Notes: generated from the letters alone by a model not told the origin. Positions 27,094 through 36,213 are shown, counted from the stretch's first letter. The stretch is DNA of 64,000 bases from Sphingomonas sp. YR710 (GCF_900101455.1 NZ_FMZJ01000022.1:1-64000); one strand, 5' to 3'. Translations and numbers: made by a program.

Positions 27094-28797
27094 TCAGAAC
27101 AGCTGGCCGCGGATCATCGCGAGATGATCGGCGATCGGGCCCAAGGCGAGGCCCGGCAGGAAGGTGAGGCCGCCGACGATCAGGATGATGCCGATCAGCA
27201 GGCCGATCCACAGCAATCCGGTCGTCGGAAAGGATCCCGCCCCCGCCGGCACATAGCGCTTGGCGGCGAGCGATCCGGCGATCGCCAGCATCGGGATGAT
27301 GATGAAGAATCGGCCGATCCACATCGCGACACCCAGCAGCCCGTCATAATAAGGCGTCGAGGCGGTCAGGCCGGCAAAGGCCGATCCGTTATTCCCGACC
27401 GCACTGCTGAACGCGTAGAGGATCTCGCTGAAACCATGCGGCCCCTTGTTGAGCGGCCCGGCCAGCCCCGCCGGCAGGACCGCGCTGACCGCGGTGAAGC
27501 CGAGGATGACCAACGGCAGCACCGCGATCGCCAGCACCGCCAGCTTCACTTCGCGCGCCTCGATCTTCTTGCCGACATATTCGGGGCTGCGGCCGACCAT
27601 CAGACCGGCGACGAACACCGCCAGGATCGCGAACAGCAGGAAGCCGTAGATGCCCGCGCCGACGCCGCCGACCACCACCTCGCCGAGCTGGATGTTGATC
27701 AGCGGGATCATCCCGCCCAGCGCGGTGAAGCTGTCATGCATCGCATTGACCGCGCCGCATGAGGCATCGGTGGTAACGACCGCGAACAAGGTCGATGCCG
27801 CCATGCCGAAGCGGACCTCCTTGCCCTCCATATTGCCGCCCGGCACGCCGAGATGGTGGAAGATCGGATTGCCCGCCGCTTCCTGAGAATAGCAGACGAT
27901 GACGCCGATCAGCACCATCACGATCATCGACATGAGGATCGCCCAGCCCTGCTTGGTGTTGCCAACCGCCTTGCCGAAGCACCATGTCAGGCCGAAACCG
28001 ATCACGAAGATCGACAGCATCTGCACGAAATTGGTGATCGCGCCGGGATTTTCGAACGGGTGCGCGCTGTTCGCGTTGAAGAAGCCGCCACCATTGGTGC
28101 CGAGCATCTTGATCGCTTCCTGGCTGGCCACCGGCCCGAGCGAAATCACCTGCTTGGCGCCTTCGATCGTGGTCGCGTCGATCGATCCTGCCAGGGTCTG
28201 CGGCACGCCGCTCGCCATCAGGAAGATCGCATAGACGATGGAGATCGGCAGCAGCAGATAGATCGTCACCCGCGTCATATCGGCCCAGAAATTGCCGATC
28301 GTGCTCATCTGCCGCCGCGCGAAACCGCGAAACAAAGCGAAAGCGAGCGCGACGCCGGTCGCGGCGCTGGCGAAATTGTGGATCGTCAACCCCACCATCT
28401 GGCTGAACTGGCTCATCGTGCTTTCGCCCGAATAGCTCTGCCAGTTGGTGTTGGTGGTGAAACTGACTGCGGTGTTGAATGCCAGGTCGGGCGCCAGATT
28501 GGCAAACCCTTGCGGATTCCACGGCAGCCACGCCTGCGTGCGGAGTATGGCATAGGTGAGCAGCAACAGCGCCGCGTTGAAGATCAGCATGTGGATGGCA
28601 TATTTGCGCCACCCCTGCTCGGCGCTCGGATCGATGCCGGACAGCTTGTAGAAGCCGGTCTCGATCGGTCCCAGCGCGACATGCAATGGCGTGCGCCGGC
28701 CCTCATAGAGCGCGAACAGCCACTGTCCCATCGGTTTGGTCAGCAGCAGCAATATGACGAAGAAAAGGGCGATCATCGCCCAGCCCGCATAGGTCAT
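27094..28797 (-). CDS. kdpA: K+-transporting ATPase subunit KdpA
   Basis: KdpA is the potassium-selective channel-like subunit. In the 567-residue protein all four pore-loop regions are visible: [47 protein letters not shown] and [13 protein letters not shown]. The start [13 protein letters not shown] uses the ATG at 28797; an upstream in-frame ATG at 28842 would run through kdpF and is rejected. The gene is 13 bases from kdpF. Confidence 0.97.
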   Translation of the reverse strand: MTYAGWAMIALFFVILLLLTKPMGQWLFALYEGRRTPLHVALGPIETGFYKLSGIDPSAEQGWRKYAIHMLIFNAALLLLTYAILRTQAWLPWNPQGFANLAPDLAFNTAVSFTTNTNWQSYSGESTMSQFSQMVGLTIHNFASAATGVALAFALFRGFARRQMSTIGNFWADMTRVTIYLLLPISIVYAIFLMASGVPQTLAGSIDATTIEGAKQVISLGPVASQEAIKMLGTNGGGFFNANSAHPFENPGAITNFVQMLSIFVIGFGLTWCFGKAVGNTKQGWAILMSMIVMVLIGVIVCYSQEAAGNPIFHHLGVPGGNMEGKEVRFGMAASTLFAVVTTDASCGAVNAMHDSFTALGGMIPLINIQLGEVVVGGVGAGIYGFLLFAILAVFVAGLMVGRSPEYVGKKIEAREVKLAVLAIAVLPLVILGFTAVSAVLPAGLAGPLNKGPHGFSEILYAFSSAVGNNGSAFAGLTASTPYYDGLLGVAMWIGRFFIIIPMLAIAGSLAAKRYVPAGAGSFPTTGLLWIGLLIGIILIVGGLTFLPGLALGPIADHLAMIRGQLF

Positions 28798-28810
28798 GAC
28801 GGCCTCCCCT

Positions 28811-28900
28811 TCAGAAGCGTTCGGGCCGTGCAAGCACGGCAACGAGATAAAGGAGCAGCCCGAGCGCGGTCACCGCGCCCAGCCAGAGATCGATGCTCAT
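28811..28900 (-). CDS. kdpF: K+-transporting ATPase subunit KdpF
   Basis: This 29-codon gene encodes [20 protein letters not shown] and ends ...ARPERF. The single hydrophobic helix and the C-terminal RPERF are the KdpF signature. KdpF stabilises the KdpABC complex in the membrane. It lies between a 27-codon microprotein gene (stop at 28905) and kdpA, as expected. It is too short for standard gene finding but the family match is clear. Confidence 0.92.
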   Translation of the reverse strand: MSIDLWLGAVTALGLLLYLVAVLARPERF

Positions 28901-28904
28901 AGGG

Positions 28905-28988
28905 TCAGGCCTTGTCCGCGAGGCCGACATAGCCGACGCTCAGCGCCAACAGCGCGAGGATCAGCGCGATCCAGTACAGGTCCAGCAT
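28905..28988 (-). CDS. 27-residue membrane microprotein, first gene of kdp operon
   Basis: A short frame encodes MLDLYWIALILALLALSVGY plus a seven-residue VGLADKA tail: a single transmembrane helix with acidic and basic residues at the end. A GGAG sits eight bases before its ATG and the stop lies four bases before the kdpF start, so it is probably translated with kdpF. Small membrane proteins of this size and look occur ahead of kdpF in other bacteria, as far as I recall, but I know of no assigned function. It could be a second KdpF-like subunit. Confidence 0.65.
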   Translation of the reverse strand: MLDLYWIALILALLALSVGYVGLADKA

Positions 28989-29068
28989 GGCAAGCTCCGT
29001 GATGATATCCGAAGCATGCCGATTAGGCGCGGCCCGCGTTGACTTGCCATGCGGGATTGCGGGCCGGG

Positions 29069-29086
29069 GCATAAAGAATGCGTAAG
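29069..29086 (-). promoter_or_regulatory. Possible KdpE-type direct-repeat site upstream of kdp
   Basis: Read on the minus strand, about 80 bases before the first kdp microprotein, the sequence CTTACGCATTCTTTATGC contains two similar half-sites (TTACGC and TTATGC) spaced about 11 bases apart. OmpR-family regulators such as KdpE bind tandem half-sites with this period. The rest of 28989-29145 shows no gene. Pattern similarity only. Confidence 0.3.
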
Positions 29087-29145
29087 TTTTGAAGCGATGG
29101 CGTCGCGAGCGAGAAGCCACTCGGGCGTTCAAATATTCTTTGGCG

Positions 29146-29231
29146 CGTCATCCCAGCGCAGGCTGGGATCCCTCCAAAGCTTGTTTTCAAGAGACTGGCT
29201 TGGAGCGATTCAAGCCTTCGCTGGAATGACG
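29146..29231. repeat. REP-like palindromic repeat
   Basis: The element begins CGTCATCCCAGCGCAGGCTG and ends TCGCTGGAATGACG. CGTCAT pairs with ATGACG, and CCAGCG with CGCTGG. This is the widespread 'CGTCATCCC AGC' type of interspersed repeat of sphingomonads and other alphaproteobacteria. It fills the gap between the kdp operon's upstream region and the small ORF ending at 29238, and is a different class from the G/C-rich dyads elsewhere in this window. Confidence 0.75.
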
Positions 29232-29237
29232 ATAAAT

Positions 29238-29435
29238 CTAAGCCGATTTAAACCGATGAGGCAGCGCGACAGCCGTCGCGTCGCCGATGAAGGCCGCCCA
29301 AACGCCGCCCGGTCTCCAGATCGTCTCCATCGCTTCGCGCGCCTGCGCCTCATCCATGCCGAGCAGGTCCCGACGATAACGACAGAGAAATGCCGAGACG
29401 CTCGTCGCCAGCTTTAGGGCAAGGGCGAGCGGCAT
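29238..29435 (-). CDS. Small hypothetical protein downstream of folE
   Basis: A 65-residue open frame starts MPLALALKLATSVSAFLCRY and contains DEAQAREAMETIWRPGG. A purine-rich GGGAGGGGG lies a short way before the ATG, a plausible ribosome site, and the gene follows folE by 30 bases on the same strand. I do not recognise a family. The composition is consistent with a small soluble helical protein. The stop is only a few bases from the REP-like repeat. It may be a genuine operon partner or a spurious frame. Confidence 0.45.
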   Translation of the reverse strand: MPLALALKLATSVSAFLCRYRRDLLGMDEAQAREAMETIWRPGGVWAAFIGDATAVALPHRFKSA

Positions 29436-29465
29436 CCGCCCGCCCCCTCCCGTCCGAGTCCAAAC

Positions 29466-30086
29466 CTAGCCCAAGCCCATCAGGCTGAGCACTTCCTTGC
29501 GCGTTCGGTCGTCCTCGCGGAACACGCCCATCATCCGGCTGGTCGTCATGCCGACGCGCGGCGTACGCACGCCGCGTGCCGTCATGCATGCATGCGTCGC
29601 CTGGATGACGACGGCGACGCCCAACGGTTCGAGGTGCGTCCAGATACAATCGGCAATTTCCGCCGTCAGCCGCTCCTGAATCTGCAGCCGGCGCGCAAAG
29701 CCCTGCAACACGCGCGCGAGCTTCGAAATACCGACGACCCTCTTGTCGGGCAGGTAGGCGATATGGGCATGGCCGATGATCGGCGCCATATGATGTTCGC
29801 AATGCGACTGAAACGGAATGTCTTTCAGCAGCACGATCTCATCATAGCCGCCGACTTCCTCGAACGTGCGGCTGAGATGATGGGCCGGATCTTCCTCATA
29901 GCCCTGGCAATATTCGCGCCACGCGCGGCCCACGCGGGCTGGCGTGTCGACCAGCCCCTCGCGCTGCGGGTCATCGCCGGACCAGCGGATCAGCGTCCGT
30001 ATGGCTTCCTGCACATGCTCGGGAACTTCCAGCTTGCCCTTGGGGGTGAGGCTGACGGCTTCCTCTTCGTCGCTTAATATCGACAT
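29466..30086 (-). CDS. folE: GTP cyclohydrolase I
   Basis: FolE converts GTP to 7,8-dihydroneopterin triphosphate, the first step of tetrahydrofolate synthesis. The 206-residue protein has the zinc-binding QSHCEHHMAP motif with the second Cys in THACMTARGV. The DTPARVGRAWREY and SKLARVLQGFARRLQIQE segments are conserved. The start is the ATG at 30086. Gene order gives no pathway partner nearby other than the small downstream ORF. Confidence 0.97.
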   Translation of the reverse strand: MSILSDEEEAVSLTPKGKLEVPEHVQEAIRTLIRWSGDDPQREGLVDTPARVGRAWREYCQGYEEDPAHHLSRTFEEVGGYDEIVLLKDIPFQSHCEHHMAPIIGHAHIAYLPDKRVVGISKLARVLQGFARRLQIQERLTAEIADCIWTHLEPLGVAVVIQATHACMTARGVRTPRVGMTTSRMMGVFREDDRTRKEVLSLMGLG

Positions 30087-30207
30087 TCTTCGAACGTTCC
30101 TCTTTCCTATCCTTATCGCCGCTATTGCATATGGGAAGCCAAGTCACCGATGTCAGCGCCCTCGCGCGTCCTGAAGTGCGACTTTTATTAAATTTCAGAA
30201 CGCCCCC

Positions 30208-30777
30208 TCAGCGCAGCCACATCCGCCGAAATTCGGCCTCCCGATCGATAAACTGATGTTTCATAGCTCCCACTATGTGAAGGAGCACCAGCGCCGCAAG
30301 CCCATATCCCCCGATTTCGTGAATTTCGCCGAACAGGCCGTGCAGCATTTCCTTCGTATCCGCCGGCAGGCTGGTGATGAAGCCCAGCCGCGGCCAGCCG
30401 ACCATACCGAACAGATACATCGGATGGCTCGCCGCATCCTTCCACGCGGAATCGTGCAGCCATCCCGTGATCGGCATGAACAGCATCAGGATATACAGGC
30501 CGAAATGGCCCAGATGCGCCAGCGCGCGCTCCCAACCCGCCATGCCTTCGGAAAATGGCGGAGGCTTATGGCCGGCGCGCCACAATATGCGCAGCAGCAC
30601 CAGACCCAGCACCGTGATCCCGATCGATTTATGGGTGTCGATCGCCGGGCGCACCCACCCTTCGGGCAGATCGTCCGCGAGCCAGGCTATCAGCAGATTC
30701 ACGATCATGAATATCGCGATCAGCCAATGGAGAATGATCGCGGTTGTTGTATAGCGCGAAACTTCATGGGACGGCAT
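30208..30777 (-). CDS. Cytochrome b561 family protein
   Basis: This 189-residue protein has four membrane helices and starts SRYTTTAIILHWLIAIFMIV, with His residues in helices 1, 2 and 3 (ILHWL, DTHKSIG, LGHFGLY) and helix 4 (HIVGAMKH). That is the arrangement of the di-heme bacterial cytochrome b561 family. Such proteins typically pass electrons between quinol and periplasmic partners or superoxide. It is divergent from the downstream glycosyltransferase gene with about 90 bases between them, where both promoters would lie. Confidence 0.93.
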   Translation of the reverse strand: MPSHEVSRYTTTAIILHWLIAIFMIVNLLIAWLADDLPEGWVRPAIDTHKSIGITVLGLVLLRILWRAGHKPPPFSEGMAGWERALAHLGHFGLYILMLFMPITGWLHDSAWKDAASHPMYLFGMVGWPRLGFITSLPADTKEMLHGLFGEIHEIGGYGLAALVLLHIVGAMKHQFIDREAEFRRMWLR

Positions 30778-30869
30778 CAGCGCTTCCTTATTAGCTGCGG
30801 CGGTTGCGAGCGGAATTCTTTACGGCCATAGGGCGTCTCAACGCCGGTTCCAGCCGAACCGGGTGCGAA

Positions 30870-32333
30870 ATGCAAGCATTCGGACTACGTACCGGTATGA
30901 CGACATCCCTCGAAAGCCGTTTTGCGGTGCTTTCCCCTCGCCTGAACCGGCCGCCGCTCACGTTCGCCAGCGCGGCGCTGCATGGCGGCGCGTTGTTGCT
31001 GCTCGCCTTCCTGATCGTACAGGCCTGTTACCGTACCGGTATCCTCGCCTGGTCGGTCGGCATCGCCTATATCGCTTATGATACACTGCTGCTGGCCTTC
31101 GTCGGCATCAAGACCTGGCCGCTGCGCCACGCTCGCCCGCAGGACCAGCCGGCAACGCCACGGCCCAGCCTGGCGGTGCTGCTGGCCGCGCATAACGAGC
31201 AAGCCGTGCTGGTGGCAACGGTCAATGCTCTCGCGCGCCAGAGCGAACCGCCCGAAATCATCATGATCACCGATGATGGGTCGACCGATGCCACGCCGCA
31301 GGTGCTGCTCGATGCCTTCGCGATGGAAAAAGCTCCGTATGGCGAGGTCGCGACTTCACCATTGTTGCCCTCGCTACGCTGGCTGCGGCTTCCGCACGGC
31401 GGCAAGGCGCGTGCGTTGAACGCGGCTCTGGAACATGCCGGTTGCGAAATCGTACTGACCGTCGATGCCGATACGATCCTCGCGCCCGACGCGATCGAAG
31501 CCATGCGCAGCGCCTTTCATCGCGAACCGGAACTGGTGGCTGCAACCGGGTTGCTCGCGCCGATCTGCGATCACAGCCTCTCGGGCCGCTTGTTCCAGTG
31601 GTTCCAGACCTATGAATATGTTCGGAACTTCGTCTCGCGTTATGCCTGGATGCAAGTCGACGGGCTGCTGCTGATATCGGGGGCCTTTGCCGGCTTCCGC
31701 CGCGATGCCCTGAGCGAAGTCGGTGGGTTCGATCCCGAATCCATGGTCGAGGACTATGAGTTGATCCACCGGCTCCACCGCTTCTCGGTCGATCATGATC
31801 GCGGATGGAAAATCCGGGCCGTGGGTGAGGCGCGGGCCTATACCGACGCCCCCGGTCACCTCGCCGCCTTCCTCAAGCAGCGGCGGCGCTGGTTCGGCGG
31901 GTTTCTGCAAACGCAATATTGGAACCGCGACATGGTCGGGAATCCGCGCTTCGGCCGGCTGGGCACGATGATGCTGCCGGTTAAGGCGTTCGACACAGTC
32001 CAGCCGATTTTCGGCCTGATCGCCTTTTTCCTGCTGATCTTCTTCCTCGCGACCGGTCGTTTCGTGCTGATCTGGCCGATCCTCGCGATCATGCTCGCCA
32101 AGATCGTGATCGATCTGAGTTTCCATTTCTGGTCGATCGCGCTCTATCGGCGCTGGTCGGGCGATATGCTCCCCAAAGGCGCCGCTCGCATATTCCTGGC
32201 GTCGCTGATCGAGCCGTTCAGCTTCCAGTTGCTGCGGCACGTCGGCGCGACCTGGGGCTGGGTTGCCTTCCTGACCGGCCGATCGACCTGGGGGCGGCAA
32301 GAGCGCAAGGGCATATTGGCGCGCCAACTCTGA
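30870..32333 (+). CDS. Membrane glycosyltransferase, family 2 (processive type)
   Basis: A 487-residue membrane protein has two N-terminal helices, then a GT-A domain with LAVLLAAHNEQ, ITDDGSTDAT, VLTVDADTI and a SMVEDYELIHRL segment. QRRRWFGGF follows, matching the QxxRW motif of processive synthases. Three or four C-terminal helices close it. This resembles PgaC/IcaA- or cellulose-synthase-type exopolysaccharide enzymes, but the sugar cannot be read from sequence. No deacetylase or c-di-GMP-binding partner is adjacent. Start candidates are ATG 30870 and ATG 30897. Confidence 0.85.
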   Translation: MQAFGLRTGMTTSLESRFAVLSPRLNRPPLTFASAALHGGALLLLAFLIVQACYRTGILAWSVGIAYIAYDTLLLAFVGIKTWPLRHARPQDQPATPRPSLAVLLAAHNEQAVLVATVNALARQSEPPEIIMITDDGSTDATPQVLLDAFAMEKAPYGEVATSPLLPSLRWLRLPHGGKARALNAALEHAGCEIVLTVDADTILAPDAIEAMRSAFHREPELVAATGLLAPICDHSLSGRLFQWFQTYEYVRNFVSRYAWMQVDGLLLISGAFAGFRRDALSEVGGFDPESMVEDYELIHRLHRFSVDHDRGWKIRAVGEARAYTDAPGHLAAFLKQRRRWFGGFLQTQYWNRDMVGNPRFGRLGTMMLPVKAFDTVQPIFGLIAFFLLIFFLATGRFVLIWPILAIMLAKIVIDLSFHFWSIALYRRWSGDMLPKGAARIFLASLIEPFSFQLLRHVGATWGWVAFLTGRSTWGRQERKGILARQL

Positions 32334-32344
32334 GGATATTGCCA

Positions 32345-32473
32345 TTCCTCCCCGAGCTTGCTCGGGGAGGGGGACCATCCGAAGGATATTGGAGGGGCGC
32401 CGCGTCAGCGGCGGCTACGCCACCGCCCCCTCCACCGCTCTTCGAGCGGCCCCCCTCCCCTTTCCGGGGAGAA
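32345..32473. repeat. G/C-rich dyad repeat, copy 5
   Basis: It opens TTCCTCCCCGAGCTTGCTCG and closes CCTTTCCGGGGAGAAA, with inner arms GGAGGGG and CCCCTCC, closely matching the copy in hpnG at 5946. It lies between the glycosyltransferase gene and the convergent phosphoesterase gene. A strong hairpin at this convergent junction could end transcription from either side. Confidence 0.85.
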
Positions 32474-32487
32474 ACTTGGAAACACGC

Positions 32488-33363
32488 CTACCCGTGCGCG
32501 GCGCGTGCCTGAACATAAGGCGCATCATGCTCGTCGCGCAGCGAGCGAACGAGCGGCTGCAATTTGTCGTCGAACCGCGCCAGCACGGGATAGTCGCCGA
32601 TCGAGACATGATGGGTAACGAACGTCTCGCCGGTCCATAGATGCAGTGCGGCGCCAGGCGCCTCAGCCACGATCATCCGGCGTGCATCGGGGCGCTCGGC
32701 ATCGATCGGCGCCATTTCCAGCGCGACCTGCGGTGCGGTTGACGGGCTGATCGCGAGCATCCGGCCCCGCCAGTTGGTGGTGATCGAACGATGAATATGG
32801 CCGCAGATCAGCGTAACGCCCGGACGATCGCCAATCACCGCGTCGAGCGCGATCACCCAGGGCTCCATCGGGCCGGACGTCATCCAGGGAATGCCCGTCT
32901 CGATCGGTGGATGATGGAGCACCATCATCACCGGCTTGCCCGGCACCGCATCGAGCTGCTCGCGCAACCATGCCGCGCGGGTCGAACAGAATGCGCCTCC
33001 GTGCAGGCTGTCATCCATCGTATCGAGCACGATGAAACGCACCTCGGGCCGATCGACGACATATTGGACGAAACCATTGACGTTCGGCAGGTGCGGAAAC
33101 GCGTGACGCAAAGCCGCACGATCATCATGATTGCCGACGCATAGATAGACCGGGAAGGCCAAAGCGCGAATCTTGTCGCGGAGCCGTTCATAGCTCTCGA
33201 TCTCGCCGCGGTCGGCCAGATCGCCCGAAAGAAACAGCATATCCGGCGTCACCGCCAGATTGCCGAGCCAGTCGAGCGCGATATTGAGCCGCCGGGCATT
33301 GAGTTCTTCGGGATTGCCGGCCTCGAACCCCAGATGCAGATCCGTAAGCTGCGCAATCAACAT
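32488..33363 (-). CDS. CpdA-like cyclic-nucleotide phosphodiesterase (metallophosphoesterase)
   Basis: This is a 291-residue calcineurin-type phosphoesterase of the class III cyclic-nucleotide phosphodiesterase (CpdA/GpdQ) type. The two-metal motifs are complete: QLTDLHLG, SGDLADRG, VGNHDD, LHHPPI and CGHIHRS, in the order and spacing of E. coli CpdA. Family members hydrolyse cAMP or other phosphodiesters. It lies about 140 bases downstream of the FHA-multiheme gene on the same strand, in a run that includes a protein with two cyclic-nucleotide-binding domains. That context makes a cyclic-nucleotide substrate plausible. The start ATG (33363) gives the expected MLIAQLTDLH opening. Confidence 0.9.
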   Translation of the reverse strand: MLIAQLTDLHLGFEAGNPEELNARRLNIALDWLGNLAVTPDMLFLSGDLADRGEIESYERLRDKIRALAFPVYLCVGNHDDRAALRHAFPHLPNVNGFVQYVVDRPEVRFIVLDTMDDSLHGGAFCSTRAAWLREQLDAVPGKPVMMVLHHPPIETGIPWMTSGPMEPWVIALDAVIGDRPGVTLICGHIHRSITTNWRGRMLAISPSTAPQVALEMAPIDAERPDARRMIVAEAPGAALHLWTGETFVTHHVSIGDYPVLARFDDKLQPLVRSLRDEHDAPYVQARAAHG

Positions 33364-33500
33364 CTGCTCGCCTCGCCCATTTTCGGATTGCTTCCGACGT
33401 TGTCGCCACGCGTTCCCCAACGCACCGGAAGTCCAGCACGTTCAGGGTCGGCGTATTGTGATCCACAACACATAAGAGATGGTTAACGCAGGTTTGCCGG

Positions 33501-35330
33501 TCAGGCTCCGCCGGCGGCCTTCACTGCCTTCTCATCGACATGGGCCGGCGTGCTGTTACCGCGAACATGATTAGTCCGCACCATCAGCGGCGCAAAGCCG
33601 GTGCGGTGATAATCGTGACACATCGCACAGCCCGACGGCACCGCCTTGTGCGCGTCCTGCCCGCCATGGCATTCGCGGCACCGCGCGATTTTCGGCAGGT
33701 TGACGTCGCTCGCCTTTGTCGAATTGGCGACCCCGTGGCAGCTCGCGCAGCTTTCGGTGTCATGCGCGGCATGATCGAACCAGCCCTTGGCCATATAGCG
33801 CTTGGCCAGCACGACCGGCGCCACGGCAAAGGGAACGCGCGCATTGCCGGTCGGCGCGATCACATGGCAATCGAAACAGGCGCCCCCCTTCGAGAACACC
33901 GCCCGGATCGCCGTCTCGGCATTTCCGCCGCGCGTCACCATGCCCTGCGCATAATCGACCGCAGCCGCCGGGTTTGCGAACATGCCCGGCCGGCGTCGCT
34001 CCATGCCCTGCACCGCAGCCCCGCGGAACATGCCCGACGAGCGGTAGAAGGCCCGGATATCGGCCACCACCTGCGCCGGATCGCCATGGCGCAAGGTGCG
34101 TACGGTTCCGCCCACCTGATCGAAAGCGAGCGAATGGCAGGCGCCGCAAGCCGCTTCCATCTTCACCGGGGCAAAGCTGTTGCCGGTCGTATCACGGCGA
34201 TGGCAGTTCGCGCATTCCAGCGGCTTGCCATATCCTTCGCCCCCGCCGAGCGTCTTCGCCATCTGCGCGACGCCGTTGATGGTCGAAAGGTGCATCTTGT
34301 GCGGGAATTTCAACCCACTTTCTTCCTGCGGATCGGCATCGAGCGACACGCGCCGCTGCATCGGCACGCCGCCCAGGCCGACGAAGCGAATCTTCGGCTG
34401 AAACTGCGGATGGTCATTACCGAAATCGGAGGCATTGAGCAGCTTCGTGTCGGCCAGGTTCTTGCTGAGCGAGCCATGGCAGTTCGTGCAGAAACGCTGA
34501 TCGGTCGTGGGCATCGCTGTCGCGCCCTGATGCTCGGTATGGCATTCCACACACCGCCCGGGCGGGATATTGAAGACACCAGCCACAAGATGCCGGGCCT
34601 TTTCGTTCAAGCTCGGCGAACCCTTCGCAACCGCAAGTCGCTTGGGATCGGCATGGTCGTGGACCTTGGTGTGGCAGGCGACACAGGCGTCGTCGCGCAC
34701 GGCAACGCCAGGGCTGACGTGGCAGGCCTTGCAATTATTCTCGAGCGATTTGTGCGCAAGCGACAGCGCGCCTGACGACCACATCTCGTCGGCGTGAAAC
34801 GCCACCTTTTGCGGCGCCTTGGGGTCGCGCATCTGCGATGAAGCGATCGGCCATATCAGGAAAAGTCCGAGCACAAGCAACACGAAGCTCCAGGCGAGCA
34901 CGCGCTTGCCGGGCATGACGCGGGCCAGGGAGAAGACATGGGCCTCCTCCTTTTCCTCGGACGCATTGGACAGCGCCCCCACGCGTTCGACCGTAATGAT
35001 CGTCGATCCGGATTCCTCGCCTTCGCCGGCCGCGATCGTCAGCGCATGAGCACCGATATGGATATCGGCGCCGCGCTGGACATCGATCGTGGCATGCTCG
35101 ACCGACTTGCCATCGACGATGAACGGCAGGCCCGCCGCAGCCGCAATCTCGATCCGCCCCTGCCCGGCCGTGCGGATGACTGCATGATGGAGCGTGACCG
35201 CGAGGTCAGGCAGATGGATGTCATTTTCGGTGCCGCGGCCGATGCTGAGTTCGGTCTGCGAAAACGCCTTGGGACGGATGATGTCGCGGCCATCGGCGGT
35301 GCGCGCAACCGTGCGAACGATGAAGCTCAT
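33501..35330 (-). CDS. FHA domain fused to decaheme cytochrome c
   Basis: This 609-residue protein joins three parts. Residues of about 1-105 form a forkhead-associated (FHA) domain (LSIGRGTENDIHLPDLAVTL, then HH), expected to bind phosphothreonine peptides in the cytoplasm. A helix at about 144-164 spans the membrane. The rest carries ten CxxCH heme sites, with first Cys at about 200, 216, 260, 281, 373, 395, 485, 528, 551 and 568. The C-terminal part should therefore be periplasmic and bind ten c-type hemes, carrying electrons across or away from the membrane. Many further His residues (such as HADP, HVIA, HAAHD) could be distal ligands. Gene order with a b-type heme membrane protein and an FAD/FeS oxidoreductase supports an electron-transfer chain. 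The FHA-cytochrome fusion is unusual. Confidence 0.9.
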   Translation of the reverse strand: MSFIVRTVARTADGRDIIRPKAFSQTELSIGRGTENDIHLPDLAVTLHHAVIRTAGQGRIEIAAAAGLPFIVDGKSVEHATIDVQRGADIHIGAHALTIAAGEGEESGSTIITVERVGALSNASEEKEEAHVFSLARVMPGKRVLAWSFVLLVLGLFLIWPIASSQMRDPKAPQKVAFHADEMWSSGALSLAHKSLENNCKACHVSPGVAVRDDACVACHTKVHDHADPKRLAVAKGSPSLNEKARHLVAGVFNIPPGRCVECHTEHQGATAMPTTDQRFCTNCHGSLSKNLADTKLLNASDFGNDHPQFQPKIRFVGLGGVPMQRRVSLDADPQEESGLKFPHKMHLSTINGVAQMAKTLGGGEGYGKPLECANCHRRDTTGNSFAPVKMEAACGACHSLAFDQVGGTVRTLRHGDPAQVVADIRAFYRSSGMFRGAAVQGMERRRPGMFANPAAAVDYAQGMVTRGGNAETAIRAVFSKGGACFDCHVIAPTGNARVPFAVAPVVLAKRYMAKGWFDHAAHDTESCASCHGVANSTKASDVNLPKIARCRECHGGQDAHKAVPSGCAMCHDYHRTGFAPLMVRTNHVRGNSTPAHVDEKAVKAAGGA

Positions 35331-35340
35331 GGGTGCGATC

Positions 35341-36213
35341 TCACCAGTAATAGAAGACAGCGACGATGTGCACGATCAGCGCAGCGATAAGCGCGAACGT
35401 GAGCGGCACATGGATCTGGAGCCAGATTTCGAGGATCGATTTCAAACGAAGATGTTTTCGGATCCGTTGCAGCGCCGATCGCTTTCGTTCGAGCAGGACT
35501 TCGACAAGGTCGAGCGAGTCATTGCCATAACCGGCCTGCCGCGAAGGATGTTCGCGCACTGCCTGCAACGCCCGGCGGGTGCCGCACTTCGGATAGCGCC
35601 CCGTCAATCGGGCGATGAGGCCGCCACCGAACGGATCGTCGTTGAGCGACATGCGCACGATGTCGGCCTGGTCATGCGGCAATGGCTGCGCCGCATCGTG
35701 CAATTGCCGATCGATCATCCGCAGATTGTCAAGCATCTGCAATTGTGTCGTTTCACCGCGATTGGCCGACAGCGCCTGCGGCACATTGGCATAAGCGACC
35801 ACACCGAAAATGCCCGAACCGATGACCAGCATCATCAGCACATACGCCAGCGTATGAACGTTCCAGCCGAACTGGAAACCCGTGTGCAGGGTGCCGATCA
35901 CGATCAACGACAGTCCGAGATAGACGTGCGCCGACGTCCAGCTCTTGAGCGACCAGCGACCGGGCGTAATCGCCCGCTTGCGAATGCCCAGCATCGTCAG
36001 CCACAGGATCAGCAGGACGCCGATCGTGCCCATCGTATAGCCATACACGCTGCCGCCATTCGGGCGAGGCTGCACGTCATTGAACGCGTAGATCAGCAGC
36101 GCGACGAACGAAATGGCCAGTGCAATCTTGAGCCAGCGAAAACCCTGATGGCGCAGGAAGCTCTCGTGATCCGACTGGCGGACGCGACCTGTGGGGCGAG
36201 CCTTGCTGGCCAT
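35341..36213 (-). CDS. b-type heme membrane protein of the redox operon
   Basis: This 290-residue protein has about five membrane helices (roughly 27-45, 59-77, 95-113, 121-141 and 265-288). His residues sit in the helix regions at about 96, 110, 120, 268 and 282, in positions able to ligate two hemes b, as in cytochrome b561/ferric reductase-like quinol or electron-transfer proteins. A roughly 120-residue basic cytoplasmic loop lies before the last helix. The start ATG overlaps the stop of the upstream oxidoreductase (ATGA), and the stop is ten bases before the FHA-cytochrome gene. It is well placed to pass electrons from the cytoplasmic FeS protein to the periplasmic cytochrome. No closer family is recognised. 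Confidence 0.8.
   Translation of the reverse strand: MASKARPTGRVRQSDHESFLRHQGFRWLKIALAISFVALLIYAFNDVQPRPNGGSVYGYTMGTIGVLLILWLTMLGIRKRAITPGRWSLKSWTSAHVYLGLSLIVIGTLHTGFQFGWNVHTLAYVLMMLVIGSGIFGVVAYANVPQALSANRGETTQLQMLDNLRMIDRQLHDAAQPLPHDQADIVRMSLNDDPFGGGLIARLTGRYPKCGTRRALQAVREHPSRQAGYGNDSLDLVEVLLERKRSALQRIRKHLRLKSILEIWLQIHVPLTFALIAALIVHIVAVFYYW

Noticed and set aside
29049-29417. A 122-residue plus-strand frame upstream of the kdp operon
   Set aside because: It runs through the REP-like repeat at 29146 and has no recognisable domain.
33540-34775. A 411-residue plus-strand frame across the decaheme cytochrome
   Set aside because: Complement of the CxxCH-rich gene; Arg/Ala/His-rich with no domain.
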